In this document: piece after piece, positions 26,046-34,324 of the stretch
Layout of the letters: every line of letters begins with the position of its first letter
Position numbering within the stretch: the stretch's first letter is position 1
Assembly (NCBI GenBank): GCA_963782445.1
Contig: CAWAJM010000001.1
Span: 2,914,001-2,978,000, forward strand
DNA from: ZC4RG20 sp963782445
GTDB lineage: Bacteria > Pseudomonadota > Gammaproteobacteria > Steroidobacterales > Rariloculaceae
DNA: 64,000 bases
Direction: 5' to 3'
Made by a program: the position numbers and the translations under genes
The notes under the pieces: model-generated
Seen by the model: only the letters and a program-made list of their open reading frames with translations
Databases searched by the model: none
What the model was told of the DNA's origin: nothing

Positions 26046-27062
26046 CTACCGGGTCAGTGCGTCGGACAGCGGCGGCTCGGGCCGCTCGTGGCCTGCGAGA
26101 CCCGGACGATCCCTTCGTCCCAGCCTCGCATCGATGATGTCCGCGACCCTGTAGTCCTTGAGGTCCTTGGCATGTGTGAAGATGATGAGCTCGCCGAGCA
26201 GCCCGAGCGCGAATAGCTGCACGCCGAGCACGACGAACAGGCATGCGAGCAGCAGCGCGGGCCGGTCCGCCAGGGGCCGTGCGAATGCGAGCCGCTGCAC
26301 GAGCAACGCGACCACGACCAGCGCGCCGACGCCGAAGGTCGCGCTGCCGATCATGCCGAAGAAGCGCAGCGGCTTCTTGGTGAAGCGCACGAGAAAGAAT
26401 ATCGTGAGCACGTCCAGGAAGCGGTGCACGTACTCGCGCAGTCGATAGCGGCCCCTGAAGTCGTCGCGCTGCGACTGGCTCAGATCGACCTCCCGGACGC
26501 GGAAGCCCTGCTTCGCGGCCAGGACCGGCAGCAGTCGATGCTGCTCGCCATAGATCGTAATCTCCTCGGCGACGCGCCGGTTCAGGACCCGCGCGCCGCA
26601 GCCGAGGTCGTTGAACGATTCGCCGGTGATGAGCCTGAGCAGGCGGTGAAAGCCCCGCCGGCGGAGGCCGTCCAGCCCCTTGACGCGGCGCGGCCACCGG
26701 CGGGCAATGACGAGATCCGCGTCGTCGCAGGCCCTCAGCAGCTTCGGAATTTCGACGGCGTCGATCTGAAAATACGCCGGCAGCGTCATGAGCCGCGCCC
26801 CGCTCGAGTTCGCAAAACCCACCATGAGCGCGGTCGCTTCGCCGAAGCTTTTGCCGAGTTGTACGATCTTGATGGGCTCGCCCGAGTCCCGCAGGATCAT
26901 GAGCTCGCGCCTCGCTTCGGCCCGCCCCCCGTCGAGCACATACAGGATCTCGTAGCTGACGCCGCAACCATCGAGGCCCTGTCGATAATCGGCGTGCAGA
27001 GCCGCAACATCGTCGACTCGGTCGCCGACCGGCACCACGACGGACAGTTCGACTTGTTTCAT
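26046..27062 (-). CDS. Family 2 glycosyltransferase with C-terminal membrane segments, divergent
   Basis: The product is about 338 residues, dolichol-phosphate-mannose-synthase-like: LSVVVPVGDRVDDV at the N-terminus, then a GT2 fold. The catalytic Asp motifs are degenerate: the usual DDGS is LDGG (VLDGGRAEA) and the DGDLQ position reads LPAYFQID. Two C-terminal membrane helices (FGVGALVVVALLVQ, LACLFVVLGVQLFALGLLG) place it in the inner membrane. The start at 27062 overlaps the upstream GT2 gene by 4 nt. Paired with that intact paralogue it may be a non-catalytic partner or use another donor. Confidence 0.75.
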   Translation of the reverse strand: MKQVELSVVVPVGDRVDDVAALHADYRQGLDGCGVSYEILYVLDGGRAEARRELMILRDSGEPIKIVQLGKSFGEATALMVGFANSSGARLMTLPAYFQIDAVEIPKLLRACDDADLVIARRWPRRVKGLDGLRRRGFHRLLRLITGESFNDLGCGARVLNRRVAEEITIYGEQHRLLPVLAAKQGFRVREVDLSQSQRDDFRGRYRLREYVHRFLDVLTIFFLVRFTKKPLRFFGMIGSATFGVGALVVVALLVQRLAFARPLADRPALLLACLFVVLGVQLFALGLLGELIIFTHAKDLKDYRVADIIDARLGRRDRPGLAGHERPEPPLSDALTR

Positions 27063-28051
27063 CGCTGTGTTCGTCCTCGTCCTTGCAGCGCGCCGCCGGC
27101 GCTCAGCCGTTCCGAATCGCGCAAAACATATTCCGCGGTCAACATCGAAAGCCGTTGATCGCGCAGGTCGCCCGTCCGGTAGACCAATTCGGCGATCATC
27201 CCCGTCATTAGCAAGAAAAGCGCCAACGCGCCGAGCAGCACGCCCACACCGGCCAGAACCGTCGAAAATCCGCCGCCGACCAGGACGCTGTACAGACAAC
27301 CGGCCAGGCATGCGGAGCCGACCGCGAGCGCCGGCACGGCCGGCACGAGGAACCAGGCCAGCGGCCGTGACGCAAAGCCGATGATTGTCTTAACGGCGAG
27401 CAGATCCAGCAGCACCTTGTAAACTCTGGAAAGGCCGTACTTCGATTCGCCGAAGCGGCGGGCGTGATGGCGGACCTTGATCTCGGCGAGTCGCGGGCCC
27501 GCCAACGACGCCATTGCCGGAATGAACCGGTGCATTTCCGAGTACAGAGGGATGTTCTTGATGACCTCGGCCCGGTAGGCCTTGAGCGAGCAGCCGTTGT
27601 CCTTGATCGGCACACCCGTTACCTTGCCGATCAGTCGATTGGCGATCCGCGACGGGATCTTGCGGCTGACCAGCTTGTCCTTGCGCTCGTGGCGCCATCC
27701 CACGACGATGTCGAATCCCTGCTTGAGCTTGTCCAGGAACAGCGGAATGTCGCGCGGGTCGTTCTGCAGATCCCCGTCCATCGTCACGAGCACCCTGCCC
27801 CGCGCGTGCTCGATCCCGGCGGCCATGGCCGCCGTCTGGCCGGAGTTGCGCCGCAACCTAAGCACCTTGATCTCTGGGAAACGCGCCGGCAGCTCGGCGG
27901 CAATTCCAAACGTGTCGTCGGCGCTGCCGTCGTCGACGAGCAGCACTTCGAACTCGAGCTGGAGCGGCGCGACGGCGGCCATGATCGCCTCCGCGAGCGG
28001 CACGACGTTCTCGCGCTCGTTATAGAGCGGAACGACTATCGACAGTTCCAT
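27059..28051 (-). CDS. Family 2 glycosyltransferase, polyprenyl-phosphate type
   Basis: The product is 330 residues with SIVVPLYNERENVVPL, the nucleotide-binding VDDGSADDT, the metal-binding MDGDLQNDP and two C-terminal membrane helices (LVPAVPALAVGSACLAG, LLGALALFLLMTGMIAEL). It fits the ArnC/GtrB/DPM1 group, which loads a sugar onto undecaprenyl phosphate for transfer across the membrane. It overlaps the preceding GT4 gene by 16 nt and the following GT2 gene by 4 nt, so the operon is tight. Confidence 0.88.
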   Translation of the reverse strand: MELSIVVPLYNERENVVPLAEAIMAAVAPLQLEFEVLLVDDGSADDTFGIAAELPARFPEIKVLRLRRNSGQTAAMAAGIEHARGRVLVTMDGDLQNDPRDIPLFLDKLKQGFDIVVGWRHERKDKLVSRKIPSRIANRLIGKVTGVPIKDNGCSLKAYRAEVIKNIPLYSEMHRFIPAMASLAGPRLAEIKVRHHARRFGESKYGLSRVYKVLLDLLAVKTIIGFASRPLAWFLVPAVPALAVGSACLAGCLYSVLVGGGFSTVLAGVGVLLGALALFLLMTGMIAELVYRTGDLRDQRLSMLTAEYVLRDSERLSAGGALQGRGRTQR

Positions 28052-29220
28052 GCCGTACCCGCGCCGACGCTGGCCTCGGCGGCGACCGCCTCGAACACCG
28101 CCTCATACCGCGCTGCGCAGCGGTCGATGAAGAATGCCCGCGCCCGCTCGCGGTTCGCGCGGCCGATCGCCCGCCGCCGCGCGTCGTTCGTTATCAACGA
28201 CTCGCAGCGACGCACGAAGCCGTCAAGGTCGTTGAGCGGGACGAGATGCCCCGTGACGCCATCTTCGAGGTAATCCGTGTGGCCGCCCCGGTCGTAGCTC
28301 ACGACGGGCAGTCCCTGACTCATTGCCTCGAGGAACACGAGTCCGAAGCCCTCGTGCTGGCTCGACGAGACATACAGGTCGGCGGCGGCCAGCACCTCGA
28401 ACTTCGACGCCTCCGGAACGAGTCCGAGAAAGCGTACGCGACGCTCGAGCCCGAGACGCCGCGCCTTAGCCCGCAGCTGCGGCACGAGCGGCCCCGAACC
28501 GACGAGCAACAGATGCACGCGCCCGTCGCGCAGCCGCGTCATCGCCTCGAGCAACTGATCGACGGCCTTGCGCTTGACGAGTCTGCCGACGGTGACGAGC
28601 ACGACATCCTCCGGGCCGAACCCAAAACGCTCGCGCGCCCCGACAGGCTCCGGCGGTGTCGCAATGCCGAGCGGAATCACATGGGCCGAGACCTCGGGGG
28701 CGAAATAGCGGTGCAGATTGGCCTCGGTGTCCTTTGATTGGGCGACCACCGCGTCGGCGCGCAGGGCGAGGTAACGCACCGCCGCGCGCAGCCCGGCATG
28801 TCGATGCGCAGACGAAGCCTTGCTCGGGTCGTAGAGGTCGCCGCCGTGGACCGACAGCACGTTCGGGATCCGCGCCGCGCGCGCGACGAAGTGGCCGACG
28901 GGCCCGCTCGGCAGCGCGAAGTGCGTATTGACGACATCGAACGTCGTGTCCCTCACGAGCCGCCGCCCGCGACGCGTGCCGTTCAACATGTAGGCGAACA
29001 TCGAGGGGAAATTCGCGGCCGTAAGCCGCCGCCGGAACAGCACGGGCGCGCGCACGACCTCGACGCCGTTCTCGACGCTCTCGGACGGAAGCCCGAGCGC
29101 TCGCGACGTGAGCACGGTCACTTCATGCCGGCGCGCGAGCTCTTCGGCGAGTGCGGCATTGACGACCCCGCCGCCGCCCCCGAGCGGCGGATATTCGTAA
29201 TTGCAGAACAGGATTCGCAT
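28036..29220 (-). CDS. GT4-family glycosyltransferase
   Basis: The product is 394 residues with a GT-B fold: N-terminal EYPPLGGGGGVVNAALAEEL acceptor-side loop and the C-terminal donor motif SSSQHEGFGLVFLEAMSQG (E-x7-E). It is a cytoplasmic enzyme adding a sugar from a nucleotide donor to a lipid-linked glycan. It is the first gene of the leftward operon with two GT2 enzymes and the pseudokinase. A weak -24/-12-like site lies about 80 bp upstream. Confidence 0.9.
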   Translation of the reverse strand: MRILFCNYEYPPLGGGGGVVNAALAEELARRHEVTVLTSRALGLPSESVENGVEVVRAPVLFRRRLTAANFPSMFAYMLNGTRRGRRLVRDTTFDVVNTHFALPSGPVGHFVARAARIPNVLSVHGGDLYDPSKASSAHRHAGLRAAVRYLALRADAVVAQSKDTEANLHRYFAPEVSAHVIPLGIATPPEPVGARERFGFGPEDVVLVTVGRLVKRKAVDQLLEAMTRLRDGRVHLLLVGSGPLVPQLRAKARRLGLERRVRFLGLVPEASKFEVLAAADLYVSSSQHEGFGLVFLEAMSQGLPVVSYDRGGHTDYLEDGVTGHLVPLNDLDGFVRRCESLITNDARRRAIGRANRERARAFFIDRCAARYEAVFEAVAAEASVGAGTAWNCR

Positions 29221-29301
29221 TCAGCCGCGCCTCCGTCGCCTCGTTCGCATTCTTGTGCCTCTCCATCCTGAACGGGCAGATCGATCCGACCTGGTGGTAT
29301 A

Positions 29302-29317
29302 CAGAATGCGTGCCAAT
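29302..29317 (-). promoter_or_regulatory. Weak sigma-54-like site upstream of the GT4 operon
   Basis: Leftward sequence TGGCACGCATTCTGTA: a perfect -24 box but GT in place of GC at -12. The same flaw is seen at 43765-43780. The rest of the 319-bp gap (29221-29539) contains only short palindromes such as TCCGACCGCGGTCGGA (29477-29492) and no gene. Confidence 0.3.
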
Positions 29318-29539
29318 CCCCCGGCCCCAGCGCATGCTCGTTCGACATTCAGGAAGTCGTCGATTGCGGGCACGCCCTCGTTGCGAGCTTCATCGACCCG
29401 CGCAGCAAGAGTTGGAAGCCGAGTTGAAAACTTTGGAAGGCGTGCACGCACGCCTTGGGTGTAGTCTTGAGCGGTGTCCGACCGCGGTCGGAGCGCGGCC
29501 CGGGCCCTCGCGGTTTGCTAACGCTTCGGAGACCTTCTC

Positions 29540-30440
29540 ATGCCCACTCAATTCCCTGATACCAAGAGGGCGTTCGTGACTGCCGCGGAAGCGGGCGCAG
29601 CCGCGCAACGCGCCGAGACGGTATCCAGCGAACCGCGCCCGGCCGCGGCCGCAGCTTCCAGCGCCGCCAACCGTCCCTCCGACGCGGCCGCGCCCGCAAC
29701 GACGCGCTCGTCACGGCTCGCTGCAAAACTGGAACCGTTCGATTCCTACTGGCAGGCCCCGCGCGACGTTCGAGAAGGGCTATCGCTCGTTTCGGGCCTA
29801 CTACGAACACAACTATCTGCCGCATATGCCGAGCGAGAAGAATGCCAAGATCCTCGTCGTGAGCTGCGGTCCCGGCTACCTCGTACATACCCTGCGCGCC
29901 GCAGGCTACGCAAACGTCACGGGCATCGACTCCGACGAGACCAAGATCGCCCACGCGCTTCGCCACGGCCTTTCGTGCGAGACGGCGCGCGCCTTCGAAT
30001 ACTTGTCGGACCGGGCCGATACATTCGACGCAATCGTCCCGGAGCAGGAACTCAATCACCTGACGCTGGACGAGCAGATCGAATTTCTGCGGGCCTGCCG
30101 CAGAGCGCTGCGCAACGGCGGTCTGCTGCTCGTTTACGGTCTCAACGGGGCCAACCCGCTCGTCGCGTCCGAAAACCTCGCGCACAACATCGACCACTTC
30201 AACACGTTCACGGAATACAGCCTCGGCCAAGTGCTCGCTCTTGCCGGGTTCGCGGATGTGACGCCGCGCCCGCTCGCGCTCTACGTCTTCTGGAAGAACC
30301 CGCTCAACTACGTCGGCCTCGCGTTCACTTGGCTCGCCGAGCTGTTCTTCCGGGTCTCGTACAAGCTCTACGGTAAAGACGTTAAGATCCTCACGAAGAA
30401 GCTCGCGGCCACGGCCTACCGGCGCGACGCACCGGCGTAG
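29540..30440 (+). pseudogene. SAM-dependent methyltransferase split by a frameshift
   Basis: The first frame from ATG 29540 codes a Ala/Ser/Arg-rich N-terminus, then KLEPFDSYWQAP. The second frame continues FEKGYRSFRAYYEHNYLPHMPSEKNA and carries the SAM-binding motif ILVVSCGPGYLVHTLRAAGY and GIDSDE, through to the TAG at 30440. The switch is a +1 shift between about 29755 and 29768. Corrected, the protein would be about 300 residues, a class I methyltransferase of the kind seen in polysaccharide or lipid-glycan clusters. An internal ATG at 29826 could give a 204-residue product but has no ribosome-binding site and lacks the N-terminal cap. Confidence 0.65.
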
Positions 30441-30564
30441 CGTCGGTACGCCCGGCGGCTCGCTGCGGGGCATCGGCACGAGAGCGGCAACGACCGCGGC
30501 GGGCCGGCGGCCGATGCCTTGGCGGCGGGCTTCCCGAGCCTCCGGCAACTTCCGGGACCCGAAC

Positions 30565-30581
30565 CCGTTCATGAATCATGC
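30565..30581 (+). repeat. Solo terminal repeat of the 12.2-kb element
   Basis: CCGTTCATGAATCATGC is the exact reverse complement of the terminal repeat at 12246-12262. No matching second end was found in the preceding 130 bp, so this is a relic or a related element with a diverged partner. Confidence 0.5.
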
Positions 30582-30609
30582 GGCCGACACGGCCGACATG
30601 GACGGACGA

Positions 30610-31599
30610 CTAAAGCATCCCGTGCGCCCGATACCACTCGGCCGTGCGGGCGGCTCCGAGTCGAAACGGCACGGACGGCGCGTATCCGAGCAGCCGTGCC
30701 GCCTTCTCCTGAGAGAACTGGAAGCGCTTAACGAAGAAATCGAGCCGTCGCCGGTGCCAAGGCGGCGAGACGCCGAACGGCCGGCAAGCGCTTTCGCAGA
30801 CGACGGCTGCGAGCAGAAACGGCACGAGAGGCAGTCGGATCGCACGCAACGGTTTGCCGAGGGCCTCGGCCACGTGCTCGATGAAGCGGCGCGTCGGCAG
30901 CACCTCGCTGCCGGCGAGAACGATCGTCTCGCCGACCGCCTCCTCGCGCGCCGAAGCGCGCTCGAGGCCTGCCACGAGATCGTCCACATAGACGGGCTGA
31001 TGCTCGTTGCGCCCGCCTCCGATGAGCGGCACCACTCCGTCGTTCACGAGCTTGAAGAGCTTGACAAGGCGGCCGTCGCCGGGACCGTAGGTTTCCGAGA
31101 TCCGCACGATCGTGAACGGCAGGCGATCGCCGTAGGACGCCACGACGCGCTCGGCCGCCAGCTTCGTGATGCCGTAGATATTCTGCGGATCCGGGGTCGA
31201 TTGCTCGTCGAGCCGGCCGCGCTTGGCGGAGCCGTAGACGCCGATCGTGCTGCCATGCACGAAGCGCCGCACGTCGGCCGCCGCGGCGGCTTCGAGCAGG
31301 TTACGCGTGCCCTCGACGTTCACGGCGTGAAAATAGGCGTCGTCCACGTTGCTCTCGTGCTGAGCGGCAGCCAGATGGAAGACGGTATCGACGCCCTGCA
31401 CGAGGCGGGCGAGCAAAGCTCGATCGGCGATGGAGCCGACCTCGACGCCGATACCGGCTTCGGCCAGCGCCGTGCCCCGCAGCTTCTCGAGCGGCGTGTT
31501 CTCGCCGCCGAAGGCGACGACATCGTGGCCGCTCTCGGCCAGCCTCTGCGCAAGTCGCGCGCCGATGAATCCGGTCGCGCCGGTAACCAATGCCCTCAT
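30610..31599 (-). CDS. NAD-dependent sugar epimerase/dehydratase (extended SDR)
   Basis: The product is 329 residues, with the NAD-binding TGATGFIGARL at the N-terminus and the catalytic Tyr-Lys in NIYGITKLAAE, preceded by the Ser/Thr region HGSTIGVYG. It is an extended short-chain dehydrogenase that acts on nucleotide sugars, e.g. a 4-epimerase or 4,6-dehydratase; the exact reaction cannot be told. The C-terminal third is longer and more hydrophobic (LPLVPFLLAAVVCES) than in GalE. It lies alone between the split methyltransferase and glpD and probably supplies a sugar for the surface glycans. Confidence 0.85.
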   Translation of the reverse strand: MRALVTGATGFIGARLAQRLAESGHDVVAFGGENTPLEKLRGTALAEAGIGVEVGSIADRALLARLVQGVDTVFHLAAAQHESNVDDAYFHAVNVEGTRNLLEAAAAADVRRFVHGSTIGVYGSAKRGRLDEQSTPDPQNIYGITKLAAERVVASYGDRLPFTIVRISETYGPGDGRLVKLFKLVNDGVVPLIGGGRNEHQPVYVDDLVAGLERASAREEAVGETIVLAGSEVLPTRRFIEHVAEALGKPLRAIRLPLVPFLLAAVVCESACRPFGVSPPWHRRRLDFFVKRFQFSQEKAARLLGYAPSVPFRLGAARTAEWYRAHGML

Positions 31600-31701
31600 T
31601 CTCGTTCTCCCATTCGCGTGCCGGCGCCGCGCCCCGCGTGAGGGCGGAAGCGCTCGGGCACTATTCCTGGTCGTTGCCGGCCTGACAGGTCGATGCGGCC
31701 G

Positions 31702-33438
31702 CTAAGCGCCGACGCCCGCCACGATGCTCGCCGGACCGCCCGTGCCGGTGCCCGCTGCGGGGCGCTCGACGGTGCCGCCGACCGCAATGCGCTTCTCGAC
31801 CGCGGCGATCTCCGCCCGGCGCCGTGCCTCGTCCCAGCCGAGCTCGCGGCCGGCAAGCGCGGCAGCCTCCTCGAGGGCGGCGCTGCCGGGATGGCCGCCG
31901 GACGCGAGATCCGTGCGGCGGAACACCACGTCTGCCAGCGTCAGGGCCATCTCCTCGCGGATGGCGTGCAGCACCTCGGCCTTGAGCGTCGTCGCCCCCG
32001 CGAGGCAGCCGGCCGCGTCCCCCTCCGCGAGCGCGAGGACGTCGCGGAACGCCGCGCCGTAGTTGTGCGCGAGCGCCGCCACGGCGCCCGGCGCGAGATT
32101 CAACGGGGCGGCCCGGGCCACGGTGCCGACGAGCCCCTCGAAGGTCTCGAAGTCGCCCCCGTGCAAAGGGGTGCGGTGCGTCGGGGCGCGCTCGGTCCGC
32201 TCGCCGAGCTTGCGGGTCACGAGATCGACGGCCGTCGCCGCATCGGCACGCGCCATCGTATAGCGCACGCCGATGAGGCTGACGAGATTGTCGAGCCCGT
32301 GCTCGGCCCGGTGATCGATCACGTGCGAGTGCTTACCGTAGCGCAGATCCTCGGCACCGGGCTCGTTGTCCCCGAAGGGCAGCAGCCCCGCGTTCCACAT
32401 GGTCACGTCGCTCGGCTCGAGGCCGAGCGACGGCAGGGCCTCGTTGATCTCGTCGATGAAACCGGCGATCTCGCGCTCCCCGACTCTAACGCGGTCCGGC
32501 GGTTCGCTCCAGACGCGGTGCCATACGCCGCAAAGCGTGTACTGCCGCCAGGGCGTGAGAAACAGATGCCGGGCCGAACGGCTCAGGACGGCGTCGGGGT
32601 CGCGCGTGCGCGCCGGCAGGGCCACGCCGTAATCGTGCGCGAAACGGCGGCGCACGAGAAAACACGCGTCGCGCGAAAACGGGCCGTTCGAGCGCAGCGG
32701 CGTCCCTTCGTGCTCGGCCATGAACCACGGCACCCAAGGCCCGGCGGCGTTGAGCACGGCACGCGCGCGCACCTCGTAGTGCTCGCCCGAGATCTCGTCG
32801 CGGACCTCGGCGCCGACGACGGTCGTGTCCGCGCGCAGCAGGCGCAGCGCAGCCGCATGGTTCAAGGCGACAGCACCGTTCTCGACGGCCGAGCGCACGA
32901 ACGCCAGCACGAGGCGCGTGGGGTTGTACATCTGACCGTCGCAGAACACGGCGCCGCCCGTGAGCGCTTGCCCCGGCATGCCCGGAAACAGCTCGGCGAC
33001 CGTCCCCGCGTCGAGAAAGCGCGTCAACGGAACGTGACGGCTGCGGTCCCGAATCCGCAAATTTCTATCTGCCGTCAAGGCATCGTAGGCAAGCATTCCC
33101 GCCCCCAGAAACGGCTTGCCGCGGCGCCCGCGTCCGTACGTCGGAATTACGACGGGCACCGGTTCGACGAGATGCGGTGCAATCCTGAGCAGCGCGCTGC
33201 GCTCGTGGCTGCTGCGTCTGAGGCGGCCGAGATCGAGATGCTGCAAATAGCGGATCCCGCCATGCACGAATTTATACGAATTCGCGGACGTGCCGGCGCC
33301 GAAGTCGAGCCGTTCGACCAGGGCGACCGAAAGTCCGCGCAGCGTCGCGTCCCAGGCGGCGCACGCGCCGAAGATACCGCCCCCGATCACGAGCAGATCG
33401 AAGGCCCTGTCTTCCAATATCCGACTCTCTCTTTGCAT
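31702..33438 (-). CDS. glpD: Aerobic glycerol-3-phosphate dehydrogenase
   Basis: The product is 578 residues. The FAD-binding motif LLVIGGGIFGACAAWDA is followed by ERLDFGAGTSANSYKFVHGGIRYL, typical of the GlpD/GlpA family, and the C-terminal helical cap domain (LGWDEARRRAEIAAVEKRI) is present. It oxidises glycerol 3-phosphate to dihydroxyacetone phosphate on the inner face of the cytoplasmic membrane and reduces quinone. The last about 25 residues (AAGTGTGGPASIVAGVGA) are an unusual low-complexity tail. It is not part of a glp operon here and is divergent from the polysaccharide export genes. Confidence 0.9.
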   Translation of the reverse strand: MQRESRILEDRAFDLLVIGGGIFGACAAWDATLRGLSVALVERLDFGAGTSANSYKFVHGGIRYLQHLDLGRLRRSSHERSALLRIAPHLVEPVPVVIPTYGRGRRGKPFLGAGMLAYDALTADRNLRIRDRSRHVPLTRFLDAGTVAELFPGMPGQALTGGAVFCDGQMYNPTRLVLAFVRSAVENGAVALNHAAALRLLRADTTVVGAEVRDEISGEHYEVRARAVLNAAGPWVPWFMAEHEGTPLRSNGPFSRDACFLVRRRFAHDYGVALPARTRDPDAVLSRSARHLFLTPWRQYTLCGVWHRVWSEPPDRVRVGEREIAGFIDEINEALPSLGLEPSDVTMWNAGLLPFGDNEPGAEDLRYGKHSHVIDHRAEHGLDNLVSLIGVRYTMARADAATAVDLVTRKLGERTERAPTHRTPLHGGDFETFEGLVGTVARAAPLNLAPGAVAALAHNYGAAFRDVLALAEGDAAGCLAGATTLKAEVLHAIREEMALTLADVVFRRTDLASGGHPGSAALEEAAALAGRELGWDEARRRAEIAAVEKRIAVGGTVERPAAGTGTGGPASIVAGVGA

Positions 33439-33554
33439 CGCAATTTATTCCAAAGGATGGGAAATCATTCCATGTTTTTCAAAGCGCTCCCGCACCTATC
33501 ACACCTCGCAAACGACTCTGCTAAGCTCGAAACGAGTCGAATTCAACGCAGCCG

Positions 33555-34280
33555 ATGAACGGAAAAGCGCAACTGGATACGAGCATGAAAAGCATTCTTC
33601 TTGTTACCGCCGACACCCCCTCTGCAACTGCCGTACCGCTCCGCAGGCGCGCGCGCCACGGCGCCGGCCCGGCGCTCGCTGCACTCGTCATTCTGGGCGC
33701 AGCCTTGGCAGCCGGGCCGGGCACCGCGCTCGCCCAGCGCAAGGCCCGCGCGGCGGCCGCCGCGGCCAACCCGGCGCCCGCGACCGCCGAGGACGCAGGC
33801 GGGTACAAGGTCCAGCCCGGCGACATGCTGCACGTCTCCGTCTGGAAGGAGGACGGGCTGGACCAGGACGTGCTCGTGCGCCCCGACGGCGGCTTCTCCT
33901 TTCCCCTGGCCGGCGATGTCAGCGCCGCGGGCAAGACCGTCGCCGAGCTGCGCCAGGAGATCACGCAGCGGCTGCAACACTACATCCCCGGCCTCGTCGT
34001 GACGGTCGCGGTCAAGGAAATCAACGGCAACAAGGTTTACGTCATCGGCCAAGTCAACAAACCGGGCAGCTTCGTCATGAACCCGCGGGTCGACGTCATG
34101 CAGGCCTTGAGTATCGCCGGCGGTACGACGGCGTTCGCCTCTACGGGCGATATTTTCGTTCTCCGCCGCCAGAATGGCAGGCAAGTTGCACTGCCGTTCT
34201 CGTACAACGACGTTGTGCGGGGGAAGAACCTCCAGCAGAACATCTTGTTGCAGAGCGGCGACGTAGTGGTCGTGCCCTAG
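33555..34280 (+). CDS. Polysaccharide export protein, Wza/EpsE-type
   Basis: The product is 241 residues. A signal peptide (LAALVILGAALAAGPGTALA) is followed by the Poly_export domain YKVQPGDMLHVSVWKEDGLDQDV and one SLBB domain (VYVIGQVNKPGSFVM). It would form the periplasmic part of the export channel. Unlike Wza it has no lipobox Cys and only one clear SLBB domain, so it is a short variant. It heads the rightward export operon (export protein, chain-length protein, kinase, acyltransferase), 44 nt before the next ATG. No sigma-54 box was found upstream. Confidence 0.88.
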   Translation: MNGKAQLDTSMKSILLVTADTPSATAVPLRRRARHGAGPALAALVILGAALAAGPGTALAQRKARAAAAAANPAPATAEDAGGYKVQPGDMLHVSVWKEDGLDQDVLVRPDGGFSFPLAGDVSAAGKTVAELRQEITQRLQHYIPGLVVTVAVKEINGNKVYVIGQVNKPGSFVMNPRVDVMQALSIAGGTTAFASTGDIFVLRRQNGRQVALPFSYNDVVRGKNLQQNILLQSGDVVVVP

Positions 34281-34324
34281 ACGGGCGCAAGCTCCGCGCC
34301 GCGATCGGTTCAGGAACAACAAAA

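Noticed and set aside
24356..26216. Rightward open frames opposite the pseudokinase gene
   Set aside because: They mirror the Pro/Ala/Arg-rich linker of the leftward gene and show no domain or start signal.
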